DNA of 64,000 nt, taken from positions 1,550,001 through 1,614,000 of the forward strand of contig CM066298.1 of assembly GCA_033816765.1 (NCBI GenBank). The letters run 5' to 3'. The notes under the pieces are model-generated. The model was not told where the DNA came from. It saw only the letters and a list, made by a program, of their open reading frames with translations, and searched no databases. The DNA comes from Nothopassalora personata. Its lineage: Eukaryota; Ascomycota; Dothideomycetes; Mycosphaerellales; Mycosphaerellaceae. A program made the translations under genes and the position numbers. This document shows positions 32,656-42,496 of the stretch, piece by piece. Within the stretch, counting starts at the first letter, position 1, and the number at the start of each line of letters is the position of its first letter.

Positions 32656-35600
32656 TCACCCCCCAGGGGTGGTGTGGGAGGTGCTGGTGGAGGAAAATGA
32701 GGAGCGTGGGTCTACGCCTTCCTCAGCCATGTTAAGGAGCTTTACAAAGTGCTTGTGCTTTTGCGGTGGAAGCAGCTTAGTAAGCCCGTCTGCTGGCATG
32801 TCGTTGGTGTTGAGATACCTGATTTCGATATCTCCTCGCTGGTCTCGCTGTCGGAGCCAGTGGTGGTGGATGTCAACGTGGCGTAGCTTAGTGTCAAGCT
32901 TTTGCCCTTGTTGGTTGACGAGGCGGATGGTCTGCGTGTTATCGCAGTAAAGGTGGGTGCGTTGATTGAACTGAAGGTGTAATTCAGCAAAAACACGCTC
33001 CCATTGTATGAGCTCTGAGGCGGCTTGTGATAGCCCTAGTAGCTCAGCCTCTGTTGAGGACTTGGTGACAGTGACCTGTTTGGATGCTTTGTAATCCACT
33101 GGTCCCCCAAACAACATGAAGATCCATCCGGTGGAGCTGGTCCTATCGGTGTTCATACCGTAGGAGGCGTCTGAGGCTCCAAAGAACTCATGGTTGTTGC
33201 CCAGGTGTTCTGGGTGACTGTGTAGGCCGGTGATGTGTTTACTGGCGCCATACACAAGGCAAAGGGTTTTGGTCTCCAGCAGATATCGCAAGCACTGATC
33301 AGCAAGCTTGAGATGTGTCTCAGTCGGCTTGGTCAGATATTGCGACAGCATGGACAAGGAAAAGGCGATGTCAGGCCGCGTGTGCGTGGCGGCGAAGTTG
33401 AGGGATCCTATGCGTTGTTGATACGCAAGGATCGCGATGGCGGTTGGTGTGTGGCCATTGGGGACTGTCCAGTCAAGGTGTTGATCCACTGGCACGGAGG
33501 TTTTGCGTGCGCTAGTGGATATGGTGAATTTGGCGGCTAGCTTCTCAATGTAGTCTTCTTGAGAGAGCCACAGCAGGCGCTTTTGCCGGTCTCGTGTCAC
33601 TTTGATACCAAGGAACCAGGTGAGGTTGCCAAGCTCATGCATCTCATACTTGGCAAGCAGCTGCTGCTTGATGTTGGCAGCATGGGTCTTGTGCTTGCGG
33701 TGATAGAGCATGACCAGGTCGTCCACATAGAAGAAGAACATGACCTTGTTATCATGGTAGATGCATGAGGAGTCCGAGAGGGGTTCCAGTCCGAGGGAGG
33801 CCAGCGTGTCGGTGAGGGAGTTGTACCACAGCAAAGGGGACTCCTTCAATCCATACAGGGCTTTGACCAATTTCAGTGCGTGTCCATCGGATGGCCTGTT
33901 GATGCCTGGTGGCGGCTGGAGATACATGGTGTATGGCAAGTCCGAGTTCAAGAAGGCGTTGACCACATCGAATTGCTCGGCTTCTAGGTCGAAGCTCGCG
34001 GCCATAGCACAGCAGAGGCGAAACATGCTTGCTGGCAGTGTGGCGGCGTATGTGTCCAAATGCGTGCCTTGCAGGTCTCCTCTTGCGCACAGCCGTGCCT
34101 TGAAGCTCTTGAGCATTCCATTCTCATCCAGTTTGTACTTGTACACCCACTTCAGCGGCAGTGATGGCTGAAGTCCCTCCTCTTGTTGAGCGTCATGATC
34201 CTTCTCTTTTTCTGTCACCCATTTGAACGTGCCTGTGGAGATTGCTTTGGTGAATTCTTTGGCCATGGCCTCAGTCCACTGTTGGGAGAAGCGGTGTTTC
34301 ATGGCGGCTCGGTAGTTGGCAGGTTCTGGGGGAAGGTCATCGCGGTGCATAGAGGTGACGGCGGTGTTGACGCGTCGTGGTGGGCTCGAATCGCGTGTTC
34401 GAGGGATTTCGTGGTGATATGGGTAACGAGGTCTTGGGCGTATGCCCCTCATCTGGCTCTTGCCATAGGCCGTGGTGTTGCTGTTGTTGTTGTTGATGGA
34501 CGAGTCCTCAGTGAAGAGCTCAGGCTCCAAAGGGAAGAGTGGTGTGGGCGCGTTGTTTGGCGCGTCTGGTGGTGTGAAGGTAAATGGGTACGGCTGGTGA
34601 GAGTGAGAGTGAGCGTCGTTGCCCGTGATCTCCTCACGATCCTCGTCGGTGAGTGCGTCCATCATTTCCTGTTCAAGTGTGTTGTAGTAGTCAGTGTCTG
34701 CTTCTGTTTCTGACTGTGTGTCTTTGTCTTGGAAGTGAACCAGGTACCTATCACCATTGTAAGCAGCAGTGAACTCTGCCAAGTCCATTGCCATGTGACC
34801 GTAGGGCGTCATCAGTCTGATGGGCTTTACCCTATTGGTCACCTTGTGCGCTTTGCTAAGCCCACATGCTCTGCAGTGTGCAGTGAGGGGGGCTTGAGGA
34901 CCATTGTTGATGATCACCCCCTCAACTCTGAACGGAAGTTGGTTGATGCGTTCAGCACCAATATGGCCAAAGATTTGATGCCATTGGCGGCCTGAGAGCT
35001 TTCGTTGTTTGACAGGGGACCTGCTGGATGTAGCTGCACCTTTGGTGCCCCCTGTGCTGTTCATTACAGCCATGACTGAGCGGTTGCTGTCAGGCTGCAT
35101 TGCTGTTTGGTTGTTGATATCACCCCTGCCAATGGTGCTGATGAAGTGTGCATTGCGCACCTTCTCAGTCACCTTAGGCAGTACCAGGCCATCGGTTGTG
35201 GGCCACTGGTAGACAATGGGTGATTGTGGTGGTGTTACCACCTTGAAGAAGGGAATTGTACCTGTAGGTCTGTGCAGGTCCAATAACTTGGTGTCGTTGT
35301 GCCACATGGTATTGGTGCGGCCGTGCCACCAGAGCCCGGCTGCTTCCATACGGGTATGGGAGATGACATTCACATGAAAACCTGGGCAGTAGGCTACATC
35401 CAACAAAGTGAATGGATAGCCCCCAATTGTCATGTGAACACGCCCCAATGCCGTGATTGGAAAGCTTGTTGTTCCAGCCTGGATCTGTGAGGTGGTGAGG
35501 CGCTCTGCAACGAAGTTAACCCCTTGCTGGTCATGGTGGTTGATCACATGAGTGTCTGAACAGTTGTCATACACCCAGCAATCACTGAAGTTGGCGCTCA

Positions 35601-36822
35601 ATTTGCTGATTGAGCTCGAAAGGACAGTGAGGCCAGCAAACGCATCTGTTGCGCTTTTGCTTTCGGTTTCGGCTATGGCCGTGTCACGCTCTTCGTCTTT
35701 GCGTCCATTGCGATTTAGCACTCGAAGCAGTCGCTCACCATCATCACCTACGCAGTAGCTGATGAAGTGTTTCCAGTATTTCTTCCACTGCTCGGTGCGT
35801 TGGTGAACTGGTGGGCGCTTGCTAGGGTTAATCACATCACATGAGTAGAGGTTTTTGTGACACTTGTCTTGAGGCTCGCCGGTGATGTTCCAGCAGCCGC
35901 TGGGCTTGTCCTTTCTTTCGGCGTGGTTGTTGCCACGGGTCTTGTTGTTTTCACTACGGCTGCTGCCGCGTGTGTTGTTTTCACTGCGGCTGCTGCCACG
36001 AGTGTTGTTTCCTTCTTTTTGACCAGCACCCTCTGCTGGTGCCGTCGCGTCATCCTCTGCTGAGGGCTCTCCGGACAGGGTCGCGAAGACTGACCGTCCG
36101 TTGGTTGTCGCTGGAGCGGTGTCGCGTATCCACTCCAGGTATCGTTCAGTGAGCTTTTGCAAGCTCATGTTGTCACGCTTCCACTCGTTGTACAGAGAGG
36201 CGCCGTAGGCAGGGGCCTGTCTTTGAATGGCGAGGAGGAAGTGTCTGTTGAGATCCTCGTACTCTGCGTGTTTGCACTTGACCATCTTAGTCTGAAGTAC
36301 CAGCCAGTCTGAGCACCAGTCGTCGATCCTGCGAGCGCTGGCCTTTTGTAGCCTGGACAGCTCAAGTGTGAGCTGCCGCTTACGTAAGAGGTCGTCAGGG
36401 CCGTACTGGTCTTTGAGGGCCTGGTACTTGGATCTGAGAGTGGTCTTCCCATGCATCAGTTCTTGGCCTAGCTCTGTTGTTGTTCGAATGAGGTAGGTGA
36501 TGAGCTTGGACCTGGCAGTAGCAAAGATGTCATACATCCGTTGCCTGCGGTCTGCGTCTGTTTGCTGTAACTTGATGAGCTCTCTGTTTGCTGTTGTGGC
36601 CTCTGCTGAAGTGTACTGTGATTGGATTTCCTCAAAAGTTAAGTGGACCGGCTCTGTTGGCTCGGTTACGTATTGGTGAGGATCCAGATACTTCCAGACA
36701 TTGAGAGACTCTGCGTAGAGCTCAAGCTGACGATCGAATTTGTCCCATTGGTCATGACTCTTGAGTACCACTGTGCCGTATGGCGTTCCAGCGATTGTGC
36801 CGGGTGTCTCGGTAGTGGCCAT
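32656..36822 (-). CDS. Cop-B Gag-Pol polyprotein (1388 residues), integrase core deleted
   Basis: The single copia-type polyprotein starts MATTETPGTIAGTPYG. Gag occupies about residues 1-380 and includes Asn/Arg/Gly repeats (ENNTRGSSRS). A protease-like segment reads WVYDNCSDTHVINHH, with Asp-Asn-Cys where Asp-Ser/Thr-Gly is expected. The pre-integrase zinc domain follows (WHQIFGHIG, then CRACGLSKAH). The integrase core begins (MAMDLAEFTAAYNGDRYLVH, first catalytic Asp) but jumps straight to an acidic linker (KDTQSETEADTDYY). The second Asp and the Glu of the DDE triad are therefore missing, with no loss of frame. RT is complete (LKWVYKYKLDENG, FDVVNAFLNS, YVDD), as is RNase H (GASDASYG, KSSTEAELLG, LYCDNTQTI). 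It would need integrase from another copy. Confidence 0.9.
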   Translation of the reverse strand: MATTETPGTIAGTPYGTVVLKSHDQWDKFDRQLELYAESLNVWKYLDPHQYVTEPTEPVHLTFEEIQSQYTSAEATTANRELIKLQQTDADRRQRMYDIFATARSKLITYLIRTTTELGQELMHGKTTLRSKYQALKDQYGPDDLLRKRQLTLELSRLQKASARRIDDWCSDWLVLQTKMVKCKHAEYEDLNRHFLLAIQRQAPAYGASLYNEWKRDNMSLQKLTERYLEWIRDTAPATTNGRSVFATLSGEPSAEDDATAPAEGAGQKEGNNTRGSSRSENNTRGSSRSENNKTRGNNHAERKDKPSGCWNITGEPQDKCHKNLYSCDVINPSKRPPVHQRTEQWKKYWKHFISYCVGDDGERLLRVLNRNGRKDEERDTAIAETESKSATDAFAGLTVLSSSISKLSANFSDCWVYDNCSDTHVINHHDQQGVNFVAERLTTSQIQAGTTSFPITALGRVHMTIGGYPFTLLDVAYCPGFHVNVISHTRMEAAGLWWHGRTNTMWHNDTKLLDLHRPTGTIPFFKVVTPPQSPIVYQWPTTDGLVLPKVTEKVRNAHFISTIGRGDINNQTAMQPDSNRSVMAVMNSTGGTKGAATSSRSPVKQRKLSGRQWHQIFGHIGAERINQLPFRVEGVIINNGPQAPLTAHCRACGLSKAHKVTNRVKPIRLMTPYGHMAMDLAEFTAAYNGDRYLVHFQDKDTQSETEADTDYYNTLEQEMMDALTDEDREEITGNDAHSHSHQPYPFTFTPPDAPNNAPTPLFPLEPELFTEDSSINNNNSNTTAYGKSQMRGIRPRPRYPYHHEIPRTRDSSPPRRVNTAVTSMHRDDLPPEPANYRAAMKHRFSQQWTEAMAKEFTKAISTGTFKWVTEKEKDHDAQQEEGLQPSLPLKWVYKYKLDENGMLKSFKARLCARGDLQGTHLDTYAATLPASMFRLCCAMAASFDLEAEQFDVVNAFLNSDLPYTMYLQPPPGINRPSDGHALKLVKALYGLKESPLLWYNSLTDTLASLGLEPLSDSSCIYHDNKVMFFFYVDDLVMLYHRKHKTHAANIKQQLLAKYEMHELGNLTWFLGIKVTRDRQKRLLWLSQEDYIEKLAAKFTISTSARKTSVPVDQHLDWTVPNGHTPTAIAILAYQQRIGSLNFAATHTRPDIAFSLSMLSQYLTKPTETHLKLADQCLRYLLETKTLCLVYGASKHITGLHSHPEHLGNNHEFFGASDASYGMNTDRTSSTGWIFMLFGGPVDYKASKQVTVTKSSTEAELLGLSQAASELIQWERVFAELHLQFNQRTHLYCDNTQTIRLVNQQGQKLDTKLRHVDIHHHWLRQRDQRGDIEIRYLNTNDMPADGLTKLLPPQKHKHFVKLLNMAEEGVDPRSSFSSTSTSHTTPGG

Positions 36823-36902
36823 GACTGCTGATGGTGACCTTTGCTAATTGTGATTGGGCCCAGTGAAAGTTCCTGTAGGTTCACTGGTCCGTGGGGTGCA
36901 CC

Positions 36903-36985
36903 GTACCGCTGCACTGTTGTGCAGTAGTCCTTCTTTTGGTGCTGTTTTTTTTTGTACCGTACCGCTGCACTGCTGTGCAGTAGTC
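36903..36985 (-). repeat. Duplicated hairpin in the Cop-B leader
   Basis: Two copies of a 27-bp unit (36903-36929 and 36959-36985) differ at one base. Each carries the inverted repeat CTGCAC/GTGCAG, and a T-rich spacer separates them. They lie in the untranslated leader between the 5' LTR and the polyprotein start, where packaging or dimerisation signals are found in retroelements; that role is inference. Confidence 0.6.
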
Positions 36986-37081
36986 TGGTGTGTTTTTGGT
37001 GACGATGCAAACTCTGCTCCGGGGGTACCTGGGTCCCTTGTTCCTCACTCGTTGCTTCCTGTGTGTGTAGCGAATGTTAGT

Positions 37082-37103
37082 GAGTGCTTGTCGGGCTCAT
37101 AAC
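37082..37103 (-). promoter_or_regulatory. Cop-B primer-binding site matching the anticodon arm of tRNA-Met
   Basis: Immediately inside the 5' LTR the minus strand reads GTTATGAGCCCGAC. It is complementary to the anticodon stem-loop of a Met tRNA (GTCGGGCTCATAAC, anticodon CAT). Copia of Drosophila and yeast Ty5 are known to prime with a half-tRNA cut in the anticodon loop, and this site fits that mode. Confidence 0.7.
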
Positions 37104-37321
37104 TATCACGTTGTGACGGCTGTCTGCGTAATTATTGGTGTATAGACTCATATGAAAGGAGGTGACAAAAGCGAGTTGTGTATTGCATGTGTCTATGTAA
37201 AATTGAGATGTTTGAGAATTGAAGAGTTTGCCGGTGACTAATCAAAGTCACGTGAGTCTTGGCAACCGTTGACTCAGTCTTGTTTTGGGCTGCTGCCCAG
37301 GTGCACGCTTGGATCGTGACA
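37104..37321 (-). repeat. Cop-B 5' LTR (218 bp)
   Basis: Starts TATCACGTTGTGACGG and ends GATCGTGACA in plus orientation. Followed by the target duplicate TATAG. Confidence 0.93.
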
Positions 37322-37326
37322 TATAG

Positions 37327-38509
37327 GACCTAAGCTAGCGTCATTCTAGTAGTACGACAGGTCGTGGTCCTATTAGCCCATAATACAGCGGGTACCCATT
37401 ACTCCTATCCGCGGTATGTGTTCCTTATAAGCTTTGCTACCGCTACAAGAATCGGACGGTGTCTAGCCTCGACCGGAGCATTAGACTACGGATAGTACGG
37501 TAATATTCGGATCCTTCGAACACTAAGCCCTACGAGTAACCGCTTAACCTTAGCCGTATAAACCGTAGCGTTATTAAGCACAATTTTAGTATAGTAGCCG
37601 TGCCTATAGAAGATATCTTCGTATAGAAACTTAGTAACCGTCTTAGAGCTAGGAGGTGCCCTCGTTACTCTAGCCTCGATCGAGTTGCTAAGTGCTTCGC
37701 GCGTAACTAGGAGGTATCCATTTTTATGCACCTAGACGGGGTCCGAGTACCACTTCTTACTAATAACCTAAGGGCTCGATAAGTAAAGCTCACTAGCGCG
37801 CTAGTTGCCTTCGCGAAACCTATAAGGAGCATAACTTCGAACCTACGTAGAGACATCGGCGAAGCACCCGTCCTAGTAATACCGATCGGAAATAAGGTTA
37901 TACACGACCTTAGCGCTGCGATAACCGTGTCTTTTATAGCATTCTATAACGATCTCCTTCTAAGCCTCGTTATCGTTAATCACAAGTTATAACGGTACTC
38001 CTCGGCGCTTCTAGAAGAATAGCAATTAGTCCCGGATAAAGAAATTGACGCTCTTCTTTACTAGTCGCCGGTACTTAGCACAGGTAACACTATCGGGCCG
38101 GGTCCTAGTTTCTATAACCTAAGCAAGTTGCTAAGAGCTTTTAGAATATTAGTCCCCGAGATGTCGTGTTTTCTAGATTTTAACTAGATAGGTGTTAACC
38201 GGCTCCGGGTACCCGAATAGCTTATTATTAATCATCTAGTCGACTTCGTCTTCGTTAGCTTCCCTAGGTTCCTAAGGTGTAGAGGGCCTACGAGACAGGG
38301 CATCTAGGCTAGTATACCTAGCTCCCGTAACGTGCTTCACTTCGAATGTAAACAGCCTAATCTATACGACCCACCGGGCCATTACCGAGTTAGGCAGGTC
38401 CGAAGCTAGCCGGTTAAGTTGCTATACAAGTGTCTTAGCGTTAACCTTAAGGACAAAATTAACGCTAGTAATATATCTTTAGATCTTCTTAAGCCCCTTA
38501 AGGACCCTA
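37327..38509 (-). pseudogene. BIG integrase core and RNase H end (decayed)
   Basis: The minus-strand reading contains EDIFYRHGYYTKIVLNNATV (about 37640-37580) and RIRILPYYP, the DDE-core region of a fungal gypsy clade. The second catalytic Asp is replaced by Asn (IVLNN). Upstream on the same strand is the segment linking RNase H and integrase. S4 splits it from RT. Confidence 0.65.
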
Positions 38510-39035
38510 TGTTAGGTTTGGTATAACCTAATGATATCACAAGTCAAGAAGACAAGCTCAATCGGGTTTATTCTCGGGCCGATGGGAAGTTTGAGGGAGA
38601 GTGATGAAGCAGTAGTGTCTTGACCTTACAAAGGCTCAAGAAACAATGAGGCAGAGGTTGGGTTGTGGTGTATTCCAAACAGTGATATTGAACAGTGAGT
38701 TGAACGCCTCGAAGCCATAAGGGATTCTCAGCGCTCCTAAATACAAAGGAGATTCATAGTCTTGATCTGTTTGATCCGTTGATCTGTTCGACAGATCAAA
38801 CAGAGCAGCAGATCGTCTCGCGTCGTACTCTGCTCTGATCTGTTGATCTGTTCGACAGATCAAGCAGATCAGCAGAGCACTTTGCAGCGGCTGCGCCCGC
38901 TTAACTGTGAGGTATCTGATTGGCTTGCGGTTGCAGGCCCAATCCGATCCGTAACACACTTTGCAGCGGCTGCGCCCGCTTAACTGTGAGGTATCTGATT
39001 GGCTTGCGGTTGCAGGCCCAATCCGATCCGTAACA
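38510..39035 (-). repeat. Solo LTR S4 (TGTTACGG family) with internal 78-bp duplication, TSD CCCTA
   Basis: In element orientation it starts TGTTACGGATCGG and ends CCTAACA. CCCTA flanks it (38505-38509 and 39036-39040). It shares the block CTCCTTTGTATTTAGGA and the GCGTTCAACTCA motif with Gyp-B and Gyp-C LTRs. Its first 78 bp are present twice in tandem (38880-38957 and 38958-39035). The variable region holds two copies of the stem pair TGATCTGT/ACAGATCA. Frames inside are not genes. Confidence 0.9.
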
Positions 39036-39040
39036 CCCTA

Positions 39041-42000
39041 AGGCATTCCCGCTTACTAGCATTATATCTAGATTCTAACGCGTTCTAGATTCCGCTCTTA
39101 TACCGCACCGGGTAACGCCGTCGAGTACTGTCCATTAATTCTTAAGAAACGATACATCCCTATCTAGTACCGCTAGTATTAACTAAGACAAAGATAGACC
39201 TAGCACTAGGTAAGTAGTAGAGGGTAACTAAGGCTAGAGCCTATATAAGGTATCTAGTAACCTCTTCGTTTAAGAACTGCTCATTTTCTATCTAGGTGAA
39301 CTCGGCGTCCTTCTTTAGTAGCTTATACATTAGTCGAGCGATAATAACGAACTAGGGAATCTATATCCGGAAGTACACATATAGCCCTACATAGGTACGG
39401 ACCTCCTTAATACAGGTGGGCGTAGGCTAGTCTAGGATCTTAGCTACAACCTTTAGGTTAGGATAGCGACTATCCGGGCCGGTAACGTACCTAACAATCT
39501 TGAGCTTTTTATATAACCATTGGGATTTGCCTCTAGCAACCACCGCACTAGCTCTCTCTAGGTTAGCAAGAACTAGATCTAGGGAGACGATGTGCTTAAC
39601 GACCTATCTCCTTAGCCTAGGCTCTACTTCGGCATTCCTATAGTCCTTAGTTAGTCCCTTAATACCGATGTTATTGAGAAACGGCTTTACTCGATGCGAG
39701 ATATAATTAAGCAGAATTTTTGTTCTCGTACGTACGAACTGAGCAACCGAATTAGTAGCCCCTTAAGGTAGAGTCGTGTTGCGTACTAGGCTAAGAGGGG
39801 TCATAAAGGCTATTAAGTCCCGGCAGGACTCATCTAAAGTGATCTAATCATAACCTGAAAACAGGTCCCTCAGTGAAGCGACTCGGTAACCGGCAAAATC
39901 CTCTAAGAAGCTATCCGTGTCCGGTGGAATGTTAGCATCGCGCATAGTAACCTTATTTAGGAGCATAGCTAAGTTAATTAACCGATATAGTACATCGCTT
40001 CTAGAGGCATTAACCTTCTTTACGACTGGGAACTAGCTATTAGAGTATGCCCCTTATGAGTATTCTAGGATATTGTTCTTAATCCGGGCTCTAACCATGC
40101 GCTTAACGATTGCCCTAAGACTTGGGTACAACCGGATAGGGCGTACCTACTATAGCCTATAAGGGACCGTGTTAATCTTCTAAGGTAGTATGACGTCGTG
40201 CCTAATTTGCCTTATGTAACTAAAATCCTAAGTAAGGACTGCCTCCCGGTTATAGAGCATCTCATCGAATAAGGCCCTTTCCATTAGTAATAGCTTAATG
40301 CTAACCTTAATTAAGGTAAGTCGTTCTAGAGTGATTCGGCTACCTCGCTTAATACTTAAGAATTTCTTAGTTAAGTACTTCCCATCGAACGGTCCTTATC
40401 CTTTAGGCATCTTAGATTCTAGGTACAGTGCCCTGCGCTTCTATTCTATATCTCCCTCAACTCGTGATTCTAGGCGTTCGTAAACGCTCGCGTCTACTAG
40501 CTTCTTCTTATCCGCCTTACGCTTGTATATCGTAAAGACCTACGGCATCCTAATATTAGCTATATGTTAGCCTACTTATTACTTCTATACCTAAGCATTC
40601 AATGTAGACTGCCTTAGGATCTCGGAAGGCTAATCCCCTTGAACTAAATAAACGTTAGTAATAGAATCTCCCTCAAATGCGCCTATTCCAATTTCTATAA
40701 CTCGTTCCTTTACTCTAGCAGTCCTAAGCAATCCTAATAAGTGAGCTAAATGGTTACTAGGCGTTAGAGCCTTACCGGGTTCCTATAGATCCGTCGTGTC
40801 GTGCTGTAGATACGTCGTGTCGTGGTCGTATCCGTTTTCCTCACTATAGCTATTTACCGGTCCCGGGACCGGCAAATCAAAGTCCGAGGTTTTTCCGAGA
40901 TAGTGCGAGAACCTTACTAATTTTGTTAAATCCAGCTTTAGTAAATCGGTAGGTTAAGCGCCGTAACTTAACCCACCCTTCCATTTCCCGACGCTTTTAA
41001 CAGTTCTTAAAGGGTCCTATACCTGTTCGAGCTAACTAGGGTAGTAAACATGACACTTTTACCTTTGCGGCTAGCAATAGTCCCCTCCCATAAACCATTA
41101 TCGCAGTTACGGGCAGTGAGTCGCACCTTGCGGGCCCACGGACGTCCTAGGATTGTTAGTGAGTTTAGATCCGAGGAGATAAACATGTCCATTTAGTAGT
41201 GAACCCTAAATACCTAAACATCTAAATTGCCTACAACACCTTTAAACTAGGCCCGCCCTCTAGCACCTCGAAAGGTAAGCTAAGTACTCGACATTACCGG
41301 TAACCTAAATCTATAAGCGTTCCTCTAGCTGATGATATTTACCTCGGAACCCTCGTTAATTAGGCATCTAATCTAGTTCTTGTTTATCCCGAACTCCGCT
41401 ACTACCTAAGGACTAGGGACTATAGCAAAGTTATTAAGGACACTAGAGAGCCCGATTTTCTTAACGTCCTTATAGAGCTTAGTAGTAGGGACCGCTCCTT
41501 TAGAGTAAAGCATAGTTAATACACTCCGATATACTAGGCCTAACTATCTTCGCGGAAGACCTCCTTATTATACTTAGGTTTATCTTTACAGGTAACCACT
41601 TATCTAGTACGAACCTTAGGGTCCTTTCCTATAAGGCGTCGCACTATAGTAAGCTTCTCCTAAAGAGCGGGGGTGTTAGCAACGCGACCGAAGAGGGCAG
41701 CCTCGAACTAGCGACTATATCGAAACTAATCTTAGGCGTTCACATTAGGAAACGTTATCTAGAGGATCTAATCAATCTAGTAGATAATACCCTCTTTCTT
41801 TATAACCGGGCCATTACTAGCTAAACTATATTGTCGGACGTAGTTATTAATCCTTATAGTCTTAGCATTCTATATACGCTTCTTTTATGCGAAGGGGGCG
41901 TTCACGGGACCAATAGGCATATCCTTAGGCAGTCCTTTATTAGCATCGTTCCCTAATCTATTCACTTAGGCATTATTTCCCCTTCCTAGGGTTACCCCGG

Positions 42001-42070
42001 ATTTAGCTAATAATTGAGTTTCGCTCATTTAAGCACTAACTTCATTAATCATTTCAACCTCCTACTAGTC
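39041..42070 (-). pseudogene. BIG protease and reverse transcriptase (decayed)
   Basis: On the minus strand the protease shows LINEGSEVNIIS (41330-41365; the catalytic Asp expected before Glu-Gly-Ser is Asn) and SLTILGRPWARK (near 41160). RT follows with RLINLAMLLNKVTMRDAN, then DLFSGYDQITLDESCRDL (near 39850) and FLNNIGIKG (near 39690), where FLDD is expected. Loss of the Asp pair fits TpG-to-TpA mutation. A palindrome lies at 40852-40877. The clade is the fungal gypsy group with FSGYDQ and FLDDIGIKG motifs. Confidence 0.7.
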
Positions 42071-42479
42071 TGTTACGGTTCTGATCTGGGGCTGAAGGAA
42101 GCTAACCAATCAGACCTCCACAATTGGTGGGCGCTTCCGCCCGAGAAGTGCTCTCTCACCCGCAGGAATAAAACCAAGGAACCGAGAGAGCAACTGAAGT
42201 GATCTCCTTGATCTCGTTGATCTCGGTGATCTCGAGAGAGCATGGAGAGCATGGAGAGCACGGAGAGCAAACGCTCTATCTCCTTTGTATTTAGGAACGC
42301 TAGAAACCCTTATGGTTCTGATGCGTTCAACTCATGTTACTATCTCACTGATTGGAATACAACTCTTATTCCTATCATTTATCTTCGCTCAGCTTGCTTC
42401 AGCCTCTCCAAAGAATAATACCGCCACGTGACTTGACTTATCTCTCTTTTGAGACTAGCCCTGGAACGAGACAATAACA
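42071..42479 (+). repeat. Gyp-B 5' LTR (409 bp)
   Basis: Starts TGTTACGGTTCTGATC and ends GAGACAATAACA. The variable part (about 42140-42280) holds GATCTC words, GAGAGCATG repeats and the inverse GCTCTCTC. The constant part has a TATTTA element (42288-42293) and the GCGTTCAA site (42323-42330) where the transcript probably starts. Confidence 0.95.
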
Positions 42480-42481
42480 CT

Positions 42482-42489
42482 TTGAACGC
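42482..42489 (+). promoter_or_regulatory. Gyp-B primer-binding site, complementary to the LTR (self-priming)
   Basis: Two nt after the 5' LTR the sequence TTGAACGC is the exact complement of GCGTTCAA at 42323-42330 in the LTR, about 33 nt downstream of a TATA-like element. This is the Tf1-type arrangement in which the mRNA 5' end folds back as primer. Gyp-C keeps the same pairing in RIP-altered form (TTTAAACGCCC after its LTR). Confidence 0.6.
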
Positions 42490-42496
42490 CCTCAGG

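Larger units (their letters stand above)
32362..37321 (-). mobile_element. Cop-B: recent Ty1/copia element with truncated integrase, TSD TATAG
   Basis: LTRs of 218 bp (32362-32579 and 37104-37321) differ by one base by eye. TATAG flanks the element (32357-32361 and 37322-37326). LTRs begin TATCACG instead of the usual TG and end CGTGACA. One polyprotein frame on the minus strand is uninterrupted. A purine tract (GAGGGGGTG) lies beside the 3' LTR. No RIP is visible. Confidence 0.93.

Noticed and set aside
38636..38959. 107-codon minus-strand gene
   Set aside because: It lies inside solo LTR S4 and crosses its 78-bp duplication.
42085..42280. CRISPR-like or satellite array from GATCTC and GAGAGCATG repeats
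   Set aside because: Short irregular words inside an LTR of a eukaryotic retrotransposon, with no constant spacer length.
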